Part shown: positions 55,013-64,000 of the stretch, piece after piece
Layout of the letters: each line of letters begins with the position of its first letter
Numbering within the stretch: the stretch's first letter is position 1
NCBI RefSeq assembly: GCF_900108945.1
Contig: NZ_FNYE01000002.1
Span: forward strand, 248,001-312,000
Direction of reading: 5' to 3'
Origin: Paraburkholderia diazotrophica
Lineage (GTDB): Bacteria > Pseudomonadota > Gammaproteobacteria > Burkholderiales > Burkholderiaceae
DNA length: 64,000 nucleotides
The notes under the pieces: model-generated
What the model saw: the letters and a program-made list of their open reading frames with translations, nothing else
What the model was told of the DNA's origin: nothing
Database searches by the model: none
Translations under genes and position numbers: made by a program

Positions 55013-55780
55013 TTATGACTGATGGGATCGATGGCGCTCGCCGCACACGGGACAATCCCGCTGGCGCGCGATGCGCATCGTGTTCCACTCCATCCGCAGC
55101 GAATCGAGCATCATCAGGCGGCCGACCAGCGGCTCGCCGACGCCCGCAATCACGCGCAGCGCTTCCGCCGCCTGCATCGCGCCAATGATGCCGACCGTCG
55201 GCGCAAACACACCCATCGTCGAGCACGCGACTTCCTCGAACGGTTGATCCTCCGGAAACACGCACGCGTAGCACGGCGAGTCGTCGTTGCGGAAATCGAA
55301 TGTGCTGATCTGGCCGTCGAAACGCAGCGCCGCGCCCGATACGAGCGGCACGCCGTGCGCGACGCACGCGCGATTGATCGCGTGGCGCGTCTCGAAGTTG
55401 TCCGTGCAGTCGAGCACGACAGTCGCTTGCGGCACGGTGCGATCGAGCCACGCATCGTCGACGCGTTCGGCCACCGCGTTCACTTCGACATCCGGATTCA
55501 ATTGCGCGATCGCATCGCGTCCCGATTCGACCTTCAGCCGTCCCACCGACTTCGTGACGTGCAGGATCTGCCGCTGCAGATTGGTGAGGTCGACGGTATC
55601 GGCGTCGACGAGCGTCAGCTTGCCGACACCCGACGCCGCCAGATACATCGCCGCCGGCGAGCCCAGGCCGCCCGCGCCGACCACGATCGCATGCGCGTCG
55701 AGAAAGCGCTGCTGAGCTTCGATGCCGAGTTCGTCGACAAGGATATGACGGGAATAGCGCAGAAGTTGATCGTCGTTCAT
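55013..55780 (-). CDS. moeB: MoeB/ThiF-type sulfur-carrier adenylyltransferase
   Basis: This 255-residue E1-like enzyme adenylates the C terminus of a small sulfur carrier (MoaD or ThiS). It has the nucleotide-binding GAGGLGSPAAMYLA, the LTNLQRQILH segment and two CxxC zinc pairs (CYAC and CPVC). The context does not say whether molybdopterin or thiazole synthesis is served. It lies 133 bp after ctpA in the same direction, separated by a long hairpin. Confidence 0.9.
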   Translation of the reverse strand: MNDDQLLRYSRHILVDELGIEAQQRFLDAHAIVVGAGGLGSPAAMYLAASGVGKLTLVDADTVDLTNLQRQILHVTKSVGRLKVESGRDAIAQLNPDVEVNAVAERVDDAWLDRTVPQATVVLDCTDNFETRHAINRACVAHGVPLVSGAALRFDGQISTFDFRNDDSPCYACVFPEDQPFEEVACSTMGVFAPTVGIIGAMQAAEALRVIAGVGEPLVGRLMMLDSLRMEWNTMRIARQRDCPVCGERHRSHQS

Positions 55781-55865
55781 GGCGGGGCGCGGCATGTGTC
55801 GTATGTGCGCGCTGGCTCGAGAGGGGAAGCGGCGCGGTTCTCGTTATTCTAATCGCGCGGAGGAA

Positions 55866-55897
55866 GGTGTCTTCGCGGCGCGGGCCGCGAAGACACC
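55866..55897 (-). terminator. Perfect 14-bp hairpin after ctpA
   Basis: GGTGTCTTCGCGGC pairs perfectly with its complement around a 4-nt loop, 16 bp after the ctpA stop. There is no T-tract, so it may attenuate or stabilise the ctpA mRNA end rather than terminate fully before moeB. Confidence 0.55.
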
Positions 55898-55913
55898 GGG
55901 CATGCCGTAGCGC

Positions 55914-57506
55914 TTACTTGGTCGGCGTAGCAGGTTGCGAAGCAGGCGCCGTTGCCGAAGCGGGCGCCGCCGGGCTCGACGCCGTCGGCGTGGCGGGCAG
56001 CGCGGGCTTCACGGCGACGGGCGCCGAAGCCGATTGCGCCGGCTTGTTCTGCGCGAGACGCCGCTCCATCAGCGACTTCGATTCGACCACCTGCTTGCCT
56101 TCGAGCTTGTTCAGGCCCTGCTGCAGCATGAAGTCGTCAGTGGAACCGAACTCGATCGGCTTGCGATCGCGATCTTTCGCGCGCTGTTCCGGCGACTTCT
56201 TGTCGTTCTGCTCTTCGAGTTGACGCAGCTGGTCCATGCGCTCCTGCTCGCGCTGTTCCTGTTCCTTCTTCTCGTTCGGGTCCTGCGTGTTCGCAAGGTG
56301 ATTCGAGTAGTCGACTTCGCGTGTGACGAGTGCGTCGTCGGGATCGCCGTCCGCGTACTGATCGACCGCGATATCAGGCCGAATGCCCTTGTTCTGGATC
56401 GAGCGGCCGCTCGGCGTGTAGTAGTACGCCGTGGTCAGACGCAGTGCGGTATCCGCCGTCATCGGACGCACGGTCTGCACCGAGCCCTTGCCGAACGTCG
56501 TCTTGCCGACGATCATCGCGCGATGCTGGTCCTGCAGCGCGCCCGCGACGATTTCCGACGCCGACGCCGAGTAGGCGTTGGTCAGCACGATCATCGGCAC
56601 GGTCTTGAAGATGGGCGGCAGATTCTTCAGCGGATCGCCGTCGAAGGACGGCAGACGATAGTTGTCGAAGGTGTCGCGGTAGACCTGCTTCGAATCCGGA
56701 ATCTGGCCGTTCGTCGACACGACGACGGAATCCGGCGGCAGGAACGCGCCCGCGACGCCGACGGCACTTTGCAGCAGGCCGCCGCCGTTATTGCGCAGGT
56801 CGAGGATCAGGCCCTTCAGGTTCGGCTGCTGGCGCGCGATGTCCTGCAGCTTCGCGGCGAGATCAGGCGTCGTGCGTTCCTGGAAGCTCGTGATGCGCAC
56901 GTACGCGTAGCCCGGCGCGAGAATCTTCGACTTCACGCTCTGAACCCGGATGACCGCGCGCGTGACCGTGAGCGGGAACGTGCGGTCGTCGGTCTTGCGG
57001 AAAATGGTGAGCGTGACCTTGGTGCCGGGCTCGCCGCGCATCTGCTTGACGGCTTTATCCAGCGTCATGCCGCGCACGGGCTTGTCGTTGATGCGGGTGA
57101 TCAGGTCGCCCGGACGAATGCCGGCGCGGAACGCGGGCGTGTCCTCGATCGGCGAGATGACCTTGATCAGGCCGTCTTCCTGCGAGATCTCGATGCCGAG
57201 GCCCGCGAAGCGGCCCTTGGTCTGCTCCTGCAGCTCTTCGTAATCGGTCTTGTCGAGATACGACGAGTGCGGATCGAGGCTCGACACCATGCCCTTGATC
57301 GCGGACGTCAGCAGCTTCTTGTCGTCGACGGGTTCCACGTACTCATGCTTGATCTGCCCAAAGACTTCGGCGAAGAGCCTCAACTGGTCGAGCGGCAACG
57401 GCGCGGACGCGGGTTGCTGGGCCGAGGCGCTCAGTTGCAGGGTTGCAAAAACGCCGGTAGCGAGGCCCGCGGCGATAAGGCCGATGTTTTTCAGGTTCTT
57501 TCGCAT
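55914..57506 (-). CDS. ctpA: C-terminal processing peptidase (S41)
   Basis: This 530-residue periplasmic protease trims or degrades envelope proteins. It has a signal peptide (residues 1-29), a PDZ domain (about 90-165, ISPIEDTPAFRAGIRPGDLI), and the S41 catalytic Ser/Lys pair in NAYSASASEIVAGALQD and KTTFGKGSVQT. The C-terminal 130 residues are a Gln/Glu-rich helical part followed by an Ala/Pro/Ser-rich tail that is longer than in most relatives. It follows gpmA in the same direction with its own likely promoter. Confidence 0.94.
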   Translation of the reverse strand: MRKNLKNIGLIAAGLATGVFATLQLSASAQQPASAPLPLDQLRLFAEVFGQIKHEYVEPVDDKKLLTSAIKGMVSSLDPHSSYLDKTDYEELQEQTKGRFAGLGIEISQEDGLIKVISPIEDTPAFRAGIRPGDLITRINDKPVRGMTLDKAVKQMRGEPGTKVTLTIFRKTDDRTFPLTVTRAVIRVQSVKSKILAPGYAYVRITSFQERTTPDLAAKLQDIARQQPNLKGLILDLRNNGGGLLQSAVGVAGAFLPPDSVVVSTNGQIPDSKQVYRDTFDNYRLPSFDGDPLKNLPPIFKTVPMIVLTNAYSASASEIVAGALQDQHRAMIVGKTTFGKGSVQTVRPMTADTALRLTTAYYYTPSGRSIQNKGIRPDIAVDQYADGDPDDALVTREVDYSNHLANTQDPNEKKEQEQREQERMDQLRQLEEQNDKKSPEQRAKDRDRKPIEFGSTDDFMLQQGLNKLEGKQVVESKSLMERRLAQNKPAQSASAPVAVKPALPATPTASSPAAPASATAPASQPATPTK

Positions 57507-57559
57507 AGAGTATGTTGCGGTCGGATGCGGGTGGCAGCGTCAAAGGAAAAGGACGGACA

Positions 57560-57565
57560 AGTATA
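57560..57565 (-). promoter_or_regulatory. Possible -10 box of ctpA
   Basis: The leftward hexamer TATACT lies 54 bp before the ctpA start. No good -35 is seen. Confidence 0.35.
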
Positions 57566-57907
57566 ACGTGACGCTCGCACGGCCCGTACCTGAGGGTTGA
57601 TCGGGATTCGACAGCGATTGCGCAGCCAGGTTCTAAGGATCGCTGGCACGGGCGGGAAGCAATGTGCGCTGGCGGACGTCCGCAGAGCCAAAAAACGGCC
57701 TGAAGCGTGCCACATTTGCCGATACCGTTGCGTGCGCACCGGTATCGATTGCCGGAGCGTTGTCTGCGACGGCTTCATCATGCGGCATCGGGATGGCAGG
57801 AACATGGCCCATACGTGGCAATGCCGTCAGGAAAGAGCAGCCGTGAATCATGGGGCGCGCGAGCGTGGGAAAGAGCGGAAATCACGTGAAAGCGCCGGAA
57901 AACCATG

Positions 57908-57942
57908 AAAAAAACGGCTCGCCGCGTGTCGCGGAGAGCCGT
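57908..57942 (-). terminator. Intrinsic terminator of gpmA
   Basis: Reading left, a 13-bp stem with one mismatch (ACGGCTC-T-CCGCG with its partner) closes a 3-nt loop and is followed by seven T. It begins 14 bp after the gpmA stop. Confidence 0.92.
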
Positions 57943-57955
57943 GGCGATGTCCGTA

Positions 57956-58702
57956 TCAGCCCGCCTTGCCCTGTTTGGCGACAGCGGCTTGCGCCTTCGC
58001 GATCGCTTCCTGGTCGCCGAGGTAGTAGTGCTTGATCGGCTTCAGGTCTTCGTCCAGCTCATAGACGAGGGGCACGCCGTTCGGAATGTTCAGGCCGACG
58101 ATGTCCGAATCGGAAATGTTGTCCAGATACTTGACCAGTGCGCGGATCGAGTTGCCGTGCGCGGCGATCAGCACCTTGCGGCCCGACTTGATCGCGGGCG
58201 CGATCGATTCGTTCCAGATGGGCATCACGCGCGCCACCGTGTCCTTCAGGCACTCGGTGAGCGGCAGCTCCTCGCGCGGCACTTTCGCGTAGCGCGGGTC
58301 GTTGTACGACGTGCGCTCGTCGGTCGGCTCGAGCGCGGGCGGTGGCGTGTCGTAGCTGCGGCGCCAGACCAGCACCTGGTCGTCGCCGAACTTCGCCGCC
58401 GTTTCGGCCTTGTTCAGGCCCGACAGCGCGCCGTAGTGGCGTTCGTTGAGGCGCCACGAGTGCACGACGGGCAGGTACATCAGGTCCATCTTGTCCTGCA
58501 CGTGCCACAGCGTGCGGATCGCCCGCTTGAGCACCGAGGTGTACGCAATGTCGAACGTGTAGCCCGAGTCTTTGAGCAGCGTGCCTGCCTGCTGCGCTTC
58601 GAAGTTGCCCTGTTCGGTCAGGTCGACGTCGACCCAGCCGGTGAAGCGGTTTTCCTTGTTCCACGTCGATTCGCCGTGGCGGATGAGAACGAGTTTGTAC
58701 AT
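57956..58702 (-). CDS. gpmA: 2,3-bisphosphoglycerate-dependent phosphoglycerate mutase
   Basis: This 248-residue glycolytic enzyme interconverts 3- and 2-phosphoglycerate. The phosphohistidine is in [12 protein letters not shown] (His9), with the second catalytic His in [12 protein letters not shown]. Length and motifs are standard. The ATG at 58702 ([10 protein letters not shown]) is the family start; the in-frame extension to 58756 is not conserved. It is divergent from the rhodanese gene. Confidence 0.97.
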   Translation of the reverse strand: MYKLVLIRHGESTWNKENRFTGWVDVDLTEQGNFEAQQAGTLLKDSGYTFDIAYTSVLKRAIRTLWHVQDKMDLMYLPVVHSWRLNERHYGALSGLNKAETAAKFGDDQVLVWRRSYDTPPPALEPTDERTSYNDPRYAKVPREELPLTECLKDTVARVMPIWNESIAPAIKSGRKVLIAAHGNSIRALVKYLDNISDSDIVGLNIPNGVPLVYELDEDLKPIKHYYLGDQEAIAKAQAAVAKQGKAG

Positions 58703-58800
58703 GTCGTGCCGGTCGGTAGTAAGGAAGCGGTAATCGGGGCGAAATCGTGGCGCCATCGCAGCCAGCTGCTGGCGGTCGCCATCGCGTCAGACGGTTATTT

Positions 58801-58806
58801 TATAAT
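58801..58806 (+). promoter_or_regulatory. -10 box of the rhodanese-grxC-secB region
   Basis: A perfect TATAAT lies 59 bp before the rhodanese start. No good -35 is seen. Confidence 0.45.
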
Positions 58807-58864
58807 GGTCGGATTGCCCTTTCCGGTTTAACCCGATTTCTTCCTTTTTTCCGGCGGATCTTCC

Positions 58865-59290
58865 GTGAAGTTTTTCACCGATTACACGAACCTTGTACTG
58901 ATCGCGGTCGCCCTCATCTCCGGGGCGTTGCTCCTATGGCCGACGATTTCGCGCCGCGGACGCGGCGGCCTCTCGGCGGCTTCCGCCACGCAGCTGATCA
59001 ACCGGCGCAACGCCGTCGTCGTCGACCTGCGTCCCGCAGCGGACTACGCGAAGGGACACCTGCCGTCGGCGCGTCACGTCGAGTTTGGCGAGCTGCAAGC
59101 GAAAGTGGGCCAACTCGTGAAGAATAAGAGCAACCCGGTGCTGCTCGTTTGCCAGAACGGACAGCAGTCGAACAAGGCGGCACGCATCGTGCGCGACGCA
59201 GGCTACGCGGAGGTGCACGTGCTGGAAGGCGGCGTCGACGCCTGGCAGCAAGCGGGCATGCCCGTCGTCAAACAAGGAGTTGCGAAGTGA
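58865..59290 (+). CDS. Membrane-anchored rhodanese-like protein
   Basis: This 141-residue protein has one N-terminal membrane segment (about residues 9-26) and a rhodanese domain (about 38-135) with the active-site Cys in LVCQNGQQSNKAARI. It would transfer sulfane sulfur or act in thiol chemistry. The start is the GTG at 58865, because no ATG gives the domain. Its stop overlaps the start of grxC (GTGA), so the two are coupled. Confidence 0.88.
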   Translation: MKFFTDYTNLVLIAVALISGALLLWPTISRRGRGGLSAASATQLINRRNAVVVDLRPAADYAKGHLPSARHVEFGELQAKVGQLVKNKSNPVLLVCQNGQQSNKAARIVRDAGYAEVHVLEGGVDAWQQAGMPVVKQGVAK

Positions 59291-59550
59291 ACAAAGTGAT
59301 CATGTACAGCACGCAGGTGTGCCCGTATTGCCAGATGGCCGAACGTCTACTAAAGTCGCGCGGCGTCGAGCACATCGAAAAGGTGCTGATCGACAAGGAC
59401 CCGGCGCGCCGTCAGGAAATGATGACGCGTACGGGCCGTCGCACGGTGCCGCAGGTGTACATCGGCGACACGCACGTCGGCGGTTATGACGATCTGTCCG
59501 CGCTCGATCGCGCGGGCGGTCTGACGCCGCTGCTCGAAGCTGCCGCGTAA
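59287..59550 (+). CDS. grxC: Glutaredoxin 3
   Basis: This 87-residue dithiol glutaredoxin has the CPYC active site near the N terminus ([15 protein letters not shown]), TVPQVYIG with the cis-Pro, and GGYDDL for glutathione binding. It starts at GTG 59287, overlapping the rhodanese stop, with AAGGAG 7 nt upstream. An ATG at 59302 is a poorer alternative. It is the usual neighbour of secB. Confidence 0.94.
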   Translation: MNKVIMYSTQVCPYCQMAERLLKSRGVEHIEKVLIDKDPARRQEMMTRTGRRTVPQVYIGDTHVGGYDDLSALDRAGGLTPLLEAAA

Positions 59551-59761
59551 CGAGGCAGTTGCAAGAAGGCGGCTTCGATGCGCCAATCGCACGTCTTGCG
59601 CGCCGCGTCCCATCGCGGCACGCGGTCGCGAACAACAGAAGGTCGGGCAATACGGCTGCAACGTCTGTACTGACCGGTTTGATGCCGTCCCTCGGGGCGG
59701 CACGCAGCACAAGAGATCTGGCGGCAACCGTCCGCCGCAACGAAATTTAGGGAGTAGAACC

Positions 59762-60232
59762 ATGTCCGACGAGAACAACCAGCCGTTCTTCAATATCCAG
59801 CGCATCTACCTGAAAGACATGTCGCTCGAGCAGCCGAACTCGCCGGCTATTTTCCTCGAGCAGGAAATGCCGTCGGTCGAAGTCGAAGTCGATGTGAAGG
59901 CCGAGCGTCTCGCGGACACGGTGTTCGAAATTCTCGTCACGGGCACGGTGACAGCAAAGGTCAGCGACAAGGTCGCGTTCCTGATCGAAGCGAAGCAGGC
60001 TGGCATTTTCGACATCCGCAACATCCCGGCCGAACAGATCGATCCGCTCGTCGGCATTGCATGCCCGACCATCCTGTTCCCGTATCTGCGCTCGAACATC
60101 GCTGACGCGATCACCCGCGCAGGCTTCCCGCCCATCCATCTCGCCGAAATCAACTTCCAGGCGCTGTACGAGCAGCGCATCGCGCAGATCGCTGCGCAGG
60201 AAGGCGGCGCGCAGAGCACCGCCAAGCACTGA
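59762..60232 (+). CDS. secB: Protein-export chaperone SecB
   Basis: This 156-residue chaperone keeps precursor proteins unfolded and hands them to SecA. It has the family sequence [19 protein letters not shown] and the C-terminal region [24 protein letters not shown] precedes the ATG. It lies 211 bp after grxC and 21 bp before gpsA, the common secB-gpsA pair. Confidence 0.97.
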   Translation: MSDENNQPFFNIQRIYLKDMSLEQPNSPAIFLEQEMPSVEVEVDVKAERLADTVFEILVTGTVTAKVSDKVAFLIEAKQAGIFDIRNIPAEQIDPLVGIACPTILFPYLRSNIADAITRAGFPPIHLAEINFQALYEQRIAQIAAQEGGAQSTAKH

Positions 60233-60253
60233 CGCATGCAGGCGGTGCCGGGT

Positions 60254-61252
60254 ATGAAGGTCGCCGTTCTCGGCGCCGGTGCATGGGGCACCGCACTCGC
60301 CGGCCATCTGGCCGCGCGGCACGATACGGTGCTCTGGGCGCGCGATGCCGCGCTCATCGCCGAACTCTCCACATCGCACGAAAACGCCCGCTATCTGGCG
60401 GGCGTCAAGTTGCCGCCCACGCTTCGCTTCGAAGCGAATCTCGATGCCGCACTGGATCACGCGCTCGCCGATGACGCGCTGTGCGTGATCGCGACGCCCG
60501 TGGCGGGCTTGCGCACGATGCTGCGCACGATGCGCGACTCGGGTAAGGTGCCGGCGCATATCGCGTGGCTCTGCAAGGGCTTCGAAGCGGATACGCAACT
60601 GCTGCCGCATCAGGTCGTCGCGCAGGAGTTGAGCGGGCACACGAGCAATGGCACGCTGTCCGGGCCTAGCTTCGCACGCGAGGTCGGGAAGGGACTGCCC
60701 GTCGCATTAACCGTGGCGAGCGCGTCGGCGGCGTGTCGCGAGCGGACCGTCGCGGCGTTCCATCACGGCGCGATGCGCATCTATAGCGGCGACGACGTGA
60801 TCGGCGTGGAAGTCGGCGGGGCGGTGAAGAACGTGCTCGCGATCGCGACGGGCATCGGCGATGGCCTCGGGCTCGGTCTGAACGCGCGCGCGGCACTCAT
60901 CACGCGCGGTCTGGCGGAAATGGCTCGTCTGGGCGCGGCGCTCGGCGGCCGCGCCGAAACGTTCACGGGTCTCACCGGCCTCGGCGACCTCATCCTGACG
61001 GCGACGGGCGATCTGTCGCGCAACCGCACGGTTGGCATGCAGCTCGCAAGCGGCCGCTCGCTCGACGATATTCTCAACGCGCTCGGGCATGTCGCCGAGG
61101 GCGTGCGCTGCGCCCGCAGCGTGCTCGCGATCGCGCAGGCCAATGGTATCGACATGCCGATCACGTCGGCCGTCTGCGATGTTCTCTTCAACGGCGTGGC
61201 GCCGCGCGATGCCGTAAATGCATTGCTGCGCCGCGACGCCAAGGCCGAGTAG
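60254..61252 (+). CDS. gpsA: Glycerol-3-phosphate dehydrogenase [NAD(P)+]
   Basis: This 332-residue enzyme reduces dihydroxyacetone phosphate to glycerol-3-phosphate for phospholipid synthesis. It has the dinucleotide-binding start [14 protein letters not shown], the catalytic-site [15 protein letters not shown] and the [15 protein letters not shown] loop with the catalytic Lys. ATG 60254 (MKVAVLGAG) is chosen because it matches the family; ATG 60236 would add six residues. It is 21 bp after secB. Confidence 0.96.
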   Translation: MKVAVLGAGAWGTALAGHLAARHDTVLWARDAALIAELSTSHENARYLAGVKLPPTLRFEANLDAALDHALADDALCVIATPVAGLRTMLRTMRDSGKVPAHIAWLCKGFEADTQLLPHQVVAQELSGHTSNGTLSGPSFAREVGKGLPVALTVASASAACRERTVAAFHHGAMRIYSGDDVIGVEVGGAVKNVLAIATGIGDGLGLGLNARAALITRGLAEMARLGAALGGRAETFTGLTGLGDLILTATGDLSRNRTVGMQLASGRSLDDILNALGHVAEGVRCARSVLAIAQANGIDMPITSAVCDVLFNGVAPRDAVNALLRRDAKAE

Positions 61253-61409
61253 AAACGCAGTGCGCCTGTTGGCGATTGGCGCGTACAAGCCTTACCGCTG
61301 CGAATCTCCTGAAAGTGTTTTACGCAGCCGGTAACGCTTCACGCCGAACGGCTCGCTTCTTTTGCTGTCCACCTCCTATCGAGGCTGTATCGGATCTGGA
61401 GGTTTTCCC

Positions 61410-61961
61410 ATGCTCACCATTGGCAGTTGCACGCTCGAGACGCGCGTCGTCGATATCACGACGCTCGACGTCGACGCGATCGTCAACGCGGCGAACACGT
61501 CATTGCTGGGTGGCGGTGGCGTGGATGGCGCGATCCACCGCGCGGCGGGCCCTGATCTGCTGCGCGAATGCGAACGGCTAGGCGGATGCGTGACGGGCGA
61601 CGCGAAGATAACGGGCGGCTACCGGTTGAAGGCGCGTCATGTGATTCACGCCGTCGGCCCCGTGTGGCACGGCGGCGAGCGCGGCGAGGCGGAACTGCTG
61701 GCTTCGTGCTACCGGCGCTCACTTGAACTCGCGCACGACGCGAGCGCAAAGAGCATCGCGTTTCCCGCGATCAGCTGCGGCGTCTATCGCTTCCCCGCCG
61801 ACGACGCCGTGCGCATCGCCGTTCAAGCCACGATTGACATGTTGCCCAAAGCGCCTTTCGTCGAACGCGTGATCTTCGCGTGTTTCGACGAAACGATGTT
61901 CTCGCGCTATCGGGCCGAACTCGAACGACGCCGTCAGGCGCCGCCATCGAACCCCGCCTGA
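61410..61961 (+). CDS. Macro-domain protein (O-acetyl-ADP-ribose deacetylase type)
   Basis: This 183-residue protein is a single macro domain of the MacroD/YmdB type, with the ADP-ribose-binding motifs [19 protein letters not shown] and SCGVYRFP. It would remove ADP-ribose or acetyl from ADP-ribose derivatives. TGGAGG stands 7 nt before the ATG at 61410. Its 3' end overlaps the convergent trmL gene by 28 bp. Confidence 0.92.
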   Translation: MLTIGSCTLETRVVDITTLDVDAIVNAANTSLLGGGGVDGAIHRAAGPDLLRECERLGGCVTGDAKITGGYRLKARHVIHAVGPVWHGGERGEAELLASCYRRSLELAHDASAKSIAFPAISCGVYRFPADDAVRIAVQATIDMLPKAPFVERVIFACFDETMFSRYRAELERRRQAPPSNPA

Positions 61962-62404
61962 CGCCACGCTTCGAACACGACGACGGCGACGGTGTTCGAC
62001 AGATTCAGGCTGCGATTGCCGGGGCGCATCGGCAGGCGCACGCGCTGTTCGTTCGGAAAGCGGTTCAGTACGGAGTCCGGCAGGCCGCGTGTTTCCGCGC
62101 CGAACACGAACCAGTCTCCCGGCTTGAATGCATGCGAATGAAAGGGACTCGAGCCGCGCGTCGTGAACGCGAACATGCGCGCAAGGTCAGGCGACTCGCT
62201 TTCGATCAGCGCATCCCAATCGCGGTGCACGTGCATCTGCGCGTATTCGTGATAGTCGAGACCGGCGCGGCGCATCTTAGCGTCATCGAGCGGGAAGCCC
62301 AGCGGCTCGATCAGATGCAGGCGCGCGCCCGTATTCGCACACAGGCGGATCACGTTACCGGTGTTCGGCGGAATTTCAGGCTCGACGAGAACGACGTTGA
62401 ACAT
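61934..62404 (-). CDS. trmL: tRNA (cytidine(34)-2'-O)-methyltransferase
   Basis: This 156-residue SPOUT-family enzyme methylates the wobble base of certain leucine tRNAs. It has the knot-forming motifs [28 protein letters not shown] and [20 protein letters not shown]. Length is standard. It is 18 bp after the ComF-type gene and so shares its transcript; it converges on and overlaps the macro-domain gene. Confidence 0.95.
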   Translation of the reverse strand: MFNVVLVEPEIPPNTGNVIRLCANTGARLHLIEPLGFPLDDAKMRRAGLDYHEYAQMHVHRDWDALIESESPDLARMFAFTTRGSSPFHSHAFKPGDWFVFGAETRGLPDSVLNRFPNEQRVRLPMRPGNRSLNLSNTVAVVVFEAWRQAGFDGGA

Positions 62405-62422
62405 AAGCGGGTGAACTGGAAA

Positions 62423-63229
62423 CTAGTTTTTCGGCGTCCGAAGCGCGACCAGATTGGTCACGCGGCGTGCGCCTGCTGCCTTCAGCGTGCGGGCCAGCGC
62501 GTCGAGCGTGGCGCCCGTCGTCATCACATCGTCGACGATCGCGACATGCAGGTCCTGCACCGGCTTGACGACCTCGAACGCGCGGCCGACATTCTGCCTG
62601 CGCGCGTCGCGATCGAGCTTCGATTGCGGCGCCGTATCGATCATGCGCCGCACGAGCGCAGCGTCGCTGCGAACACCCATCGCTTTCGCGCAGGGCCGCG
62701 CGATTTCCCACGCCTGGTTGTAGCCGCGATCGATGAGCCGTCGCGCCGAAAGCGGAACGGGTGCGACGACGTCGGGGCGGTCACGTTCGTCGAGTGCATC
62801 TGCAGCGGACCATGCGAGGCGCCGCGCGAACTCGTGCGCGAGCGCGAGCCGCGCGCGAAACTTCAATCCGACTGCGAGCGCATCCAGTGGCGCGCGATAG
62901 TCGGCGACCACCAGCGTCGCGTCGAACGCAGGCGGTGTCGCGATGCAGTTGCCGCAGCGATATCGCGTGACGCTCGCGCGCCGAAAGCCGCTTAGCGGAA
63001 CCGCGCAGACGGTGCAGCGCAGTCGCGCTTCGTTCCACCATGATTCGTCGCAAAACCGGCACAGCGTGCGATGCGACATATTGCCGCATAACGCGCAGAG
63101 ATTCGGCAACGCGAGCCGCGCGAGCGCCGGCAGTGTCGAGATCGAACGTCGCGCGACGCGGACGAACCGTTCGCGAAACCTGTGGCACGAAGCGCCGGAG
63201 CGGGACCACCGGAAAGCCCGATTTGGCAT
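62423..63229 (-). CDS. ComF-family phosphoribosyltransferase-like protein
   Basis: This 268-residue protein has N-terminal zinc-finger cysteines (CALC, CRFC, CTVC, CGNC; about residues 45-115) and a C-terminal phosphoribosyltransferase domain with the PRPP loop VAIVDDVMTTGATLD. ComF proteins take part in DNA uptake in competent bacteria, possibly with ComM-type partners, but many non-competent bacteria have them. GGAGG stands 9 nt before the ATG at 63229, which sets the start against the TTG at 63313. It is divergent from the bioC-like gene. Confidence 0.9.
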   Translation of the reverse strand: MPNRAFRWSRSGASCHRFRERFVRVARRSISTLPALARLALPNLCALCGNMSHRTLCRFCDESWWNEARLRCTVCAVPLSGFRRASVTRYRCGNCIATPPAFDATLVVADYRAPLDALAVGLKFRARLALAHEFARRLAWSAADALDERDRPDVVAPVPLSARRLIDRGYNQAWEIARPCAKAMGVRSDAALVRRMIDTAPQSKLDRDARRQNVGRAFEVVKPVQDLHVAIVDDVMTTGATLDALARTLKAAGARRVTNLVALRTPKN

Positions 63230-63312
63230 ATCGATACGCCTCCGAAGGCCGCTGACACTGAAGGGACGGAATCGAGCGAGTATACTTCGCACTCTTCGTC
63301 CGTACGACTCCA

Positions 63313-64000
63313 ATGACCGTGTCTGTCACCGAAACTAGCCGTCCGGCCTATGATTCGCGCCGCATCCGGAAGATTTTCGACCGCCGGGCCGCCACGTTCG
63401 ACGACGTCGCGTTCCTGCCGCGTGAGATCGCGCAGCGCATGCGCGAACGGCTCGACTACATCAAGGTGAATCCGGCGCAGGTGCTCGATGCGGGCTGCGG
63501 TGCCGGCGACGATCTCCCTTCGCTGCGCGAGCGCTTTCCCGAGGCGCCCGTGTTCGGCACCGATCTCTCGCAAGCGATGCTCGCGCGCGCCGTCAGGCAC
63601 GACGCCACCGACACCAGCTGGCGGCGCTTTTTGCCCGCGTCGCTCGGCAAGGCGCTCGGCTCACGCGGTCCGCGCTTCGCTCAAGCCGATTTCTCCGCGC
63701 TGCCTTTCGTATCGGGCGCATTCGAATTCATCTGGTCGAACCTCGCGCTGCATTGGCACTCGCGACCCGATCTCGTTTTCCCTGAATGGCAGCGTGTGCT
63801 GAAGGTCAACGGCCTGTTGATGTTCAGCACGCTCGGACCCGACACGCTGAAAGAACTGCGCGGCGCCTATGCAGAGATCGAAGCGGCGCACGGCGTCAAT
63901 ACGCACAAACATGTAATCGACTTCGTAGACATGCACGATCTGGGCGATATGCTTGTCGAAAGTGGCTTCGAAATCCCCGTGATGGACCAGGAGACGCTGA
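63313..64000 (+). CDS. bioC: BioC-like SAM-dependent methyltransferase (partial)
   Basis: The gene starts with ATG at 63313 (MTVSVTETSRPAYDSRRIRK) and runs off the right end with no stop, so 229 codons are visible. It has SAM motif I (VLDAGCGAGDD, about residue 58), the acidic end of strand 2 (GTDLSQAM), and the family sequence SNLALHWHSRPDLVFPEWQR and FSTLGPDTLKELR, which is characteristic of BioC, the malonyl-ACP methyltransferase that primes biotin synthesis. The match is good but the C-terminal end is missing. Confidence 0.82.
   Translation, partial: MTVSVTETSRPAYDSRRIRKIFDRRAATFDDVAFLPREIAQRMRERLDYIKVNPAQVLDAGCGAGDDLPSLRERFPEAPVFGTDLSQAMLARAVRHDATDTSWRRFLPASLGKALGSRGPRFAQADFSALPFVSGAFEFIWSNLALHWHSRPDLVFPEWQRVLKVNGLLMFSTLGPDTLKELRGAYAEIEAAHGVNTHKHVIDFVDMHDLGDMLVESGFEIPVMDQETL

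Larger units (their letters stand above)
57507..57955. other. 449-bp gap between gpmA and ctpA
   Basis: This leftward gap holds the gpmA terminator (57908-57942), a likely -10 box for ctpA (57560-57565) and an 8-bp inverted repeat, CGATACCG / CGGTATCG, with a 12-bp spacer (57720-57747). I see no gene; the open frames here are short and lack ribosome-binding sites. Confidence 0.5.

Overview
The window is GC-rich, gene-dense chromosomal DNA whose gene content and order fit a member of Burkholderia sensu lato (Paraburkholderia, Caballeronia or Burkholderia). Pointers are a MetH split into two genes, a PhaM-type PHB granule protein, a BirA without a DNA-binding domain next to coaX, the gshA-gshB-EIIA-HPr-EI block, glnK-amtB, and dctABD. 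No rRNA, tRNA, CRISPR array, insertion sequence or prophage was seen.

Layout. 1-11000: argS, a DUF1840 gene, split metH, a DUF3567 gene, an alpha/beta hydrolase, a DUF3108 protein and an IclR regulator. 11176-14528: a catabolic-looking group (FAH-family hydrolase, Leu/Ile/Val-type binding protein, enoyl-CoA hydratase). 14818-17698: phaM, a diiron ferritin-like protein and rfaE2. 17747-24881: coaX-birA, then divergently an MCE/Mla-type lipid transport operon followed by a VanZ-like gene. 25079-31368: a ferredoxin, a serine hydrolase, a penicillin-binding carboxypeptidase, ybeD, a divergent LysR/DUF2917 pair, lipB and lipA. 31547-37560: a DeoR regulator facing a glycerophosphodiesterase plus a complete ABC importer. 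37944-42747: dctA-dctB-dctD behind a sigma54 promoter. 42827-48921: a TlpA-type thioredoxin, a tandem hairpin array, a lipoprotein, comM, ubiK, and glnK-amtB behind a second sigma54 promoter. 49220-54931: gshA, gshB and a regulatory-type PTS. 55013-64000: moeB-like, ctpA, gpmA, rhodanese-grxC, secB-gpsA, a macro-domain protein, trmL, a ComF-type protein and the start of a bioC-like methyltransferase that runs off the end.

How the parts work together. DctB senses C4-dicarboxylates and DctD, which carries the GAFTGA loop, would activate the -24/-12 promoter before dctA. GlnK and AmtB form the usual ammonium uptake and control pair. The MCE operon supplies permease, ATPase, substrate-binding protein and auxiliary lipoprotein for outer-membrane lipid traffic. 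ybeD, lipB and lipA serve lipoate synthesis.

The most unusual signals are non-coding or architectural. A 49-bp tandem repeat before a lipoprotein gene can fold into alternating hairpins, and its core fold recurs in the dctA leader just before a 9-codon ORF with a good Shine-Dalgarno site. The two metH genes are in the same frame, separated by one TGA and 23 sense codons. A phosphodiesterase is paired with an importer that does not look like UgpBAEC. Two DnaA-box matches lie in an AT-richer convergent intergenic region.
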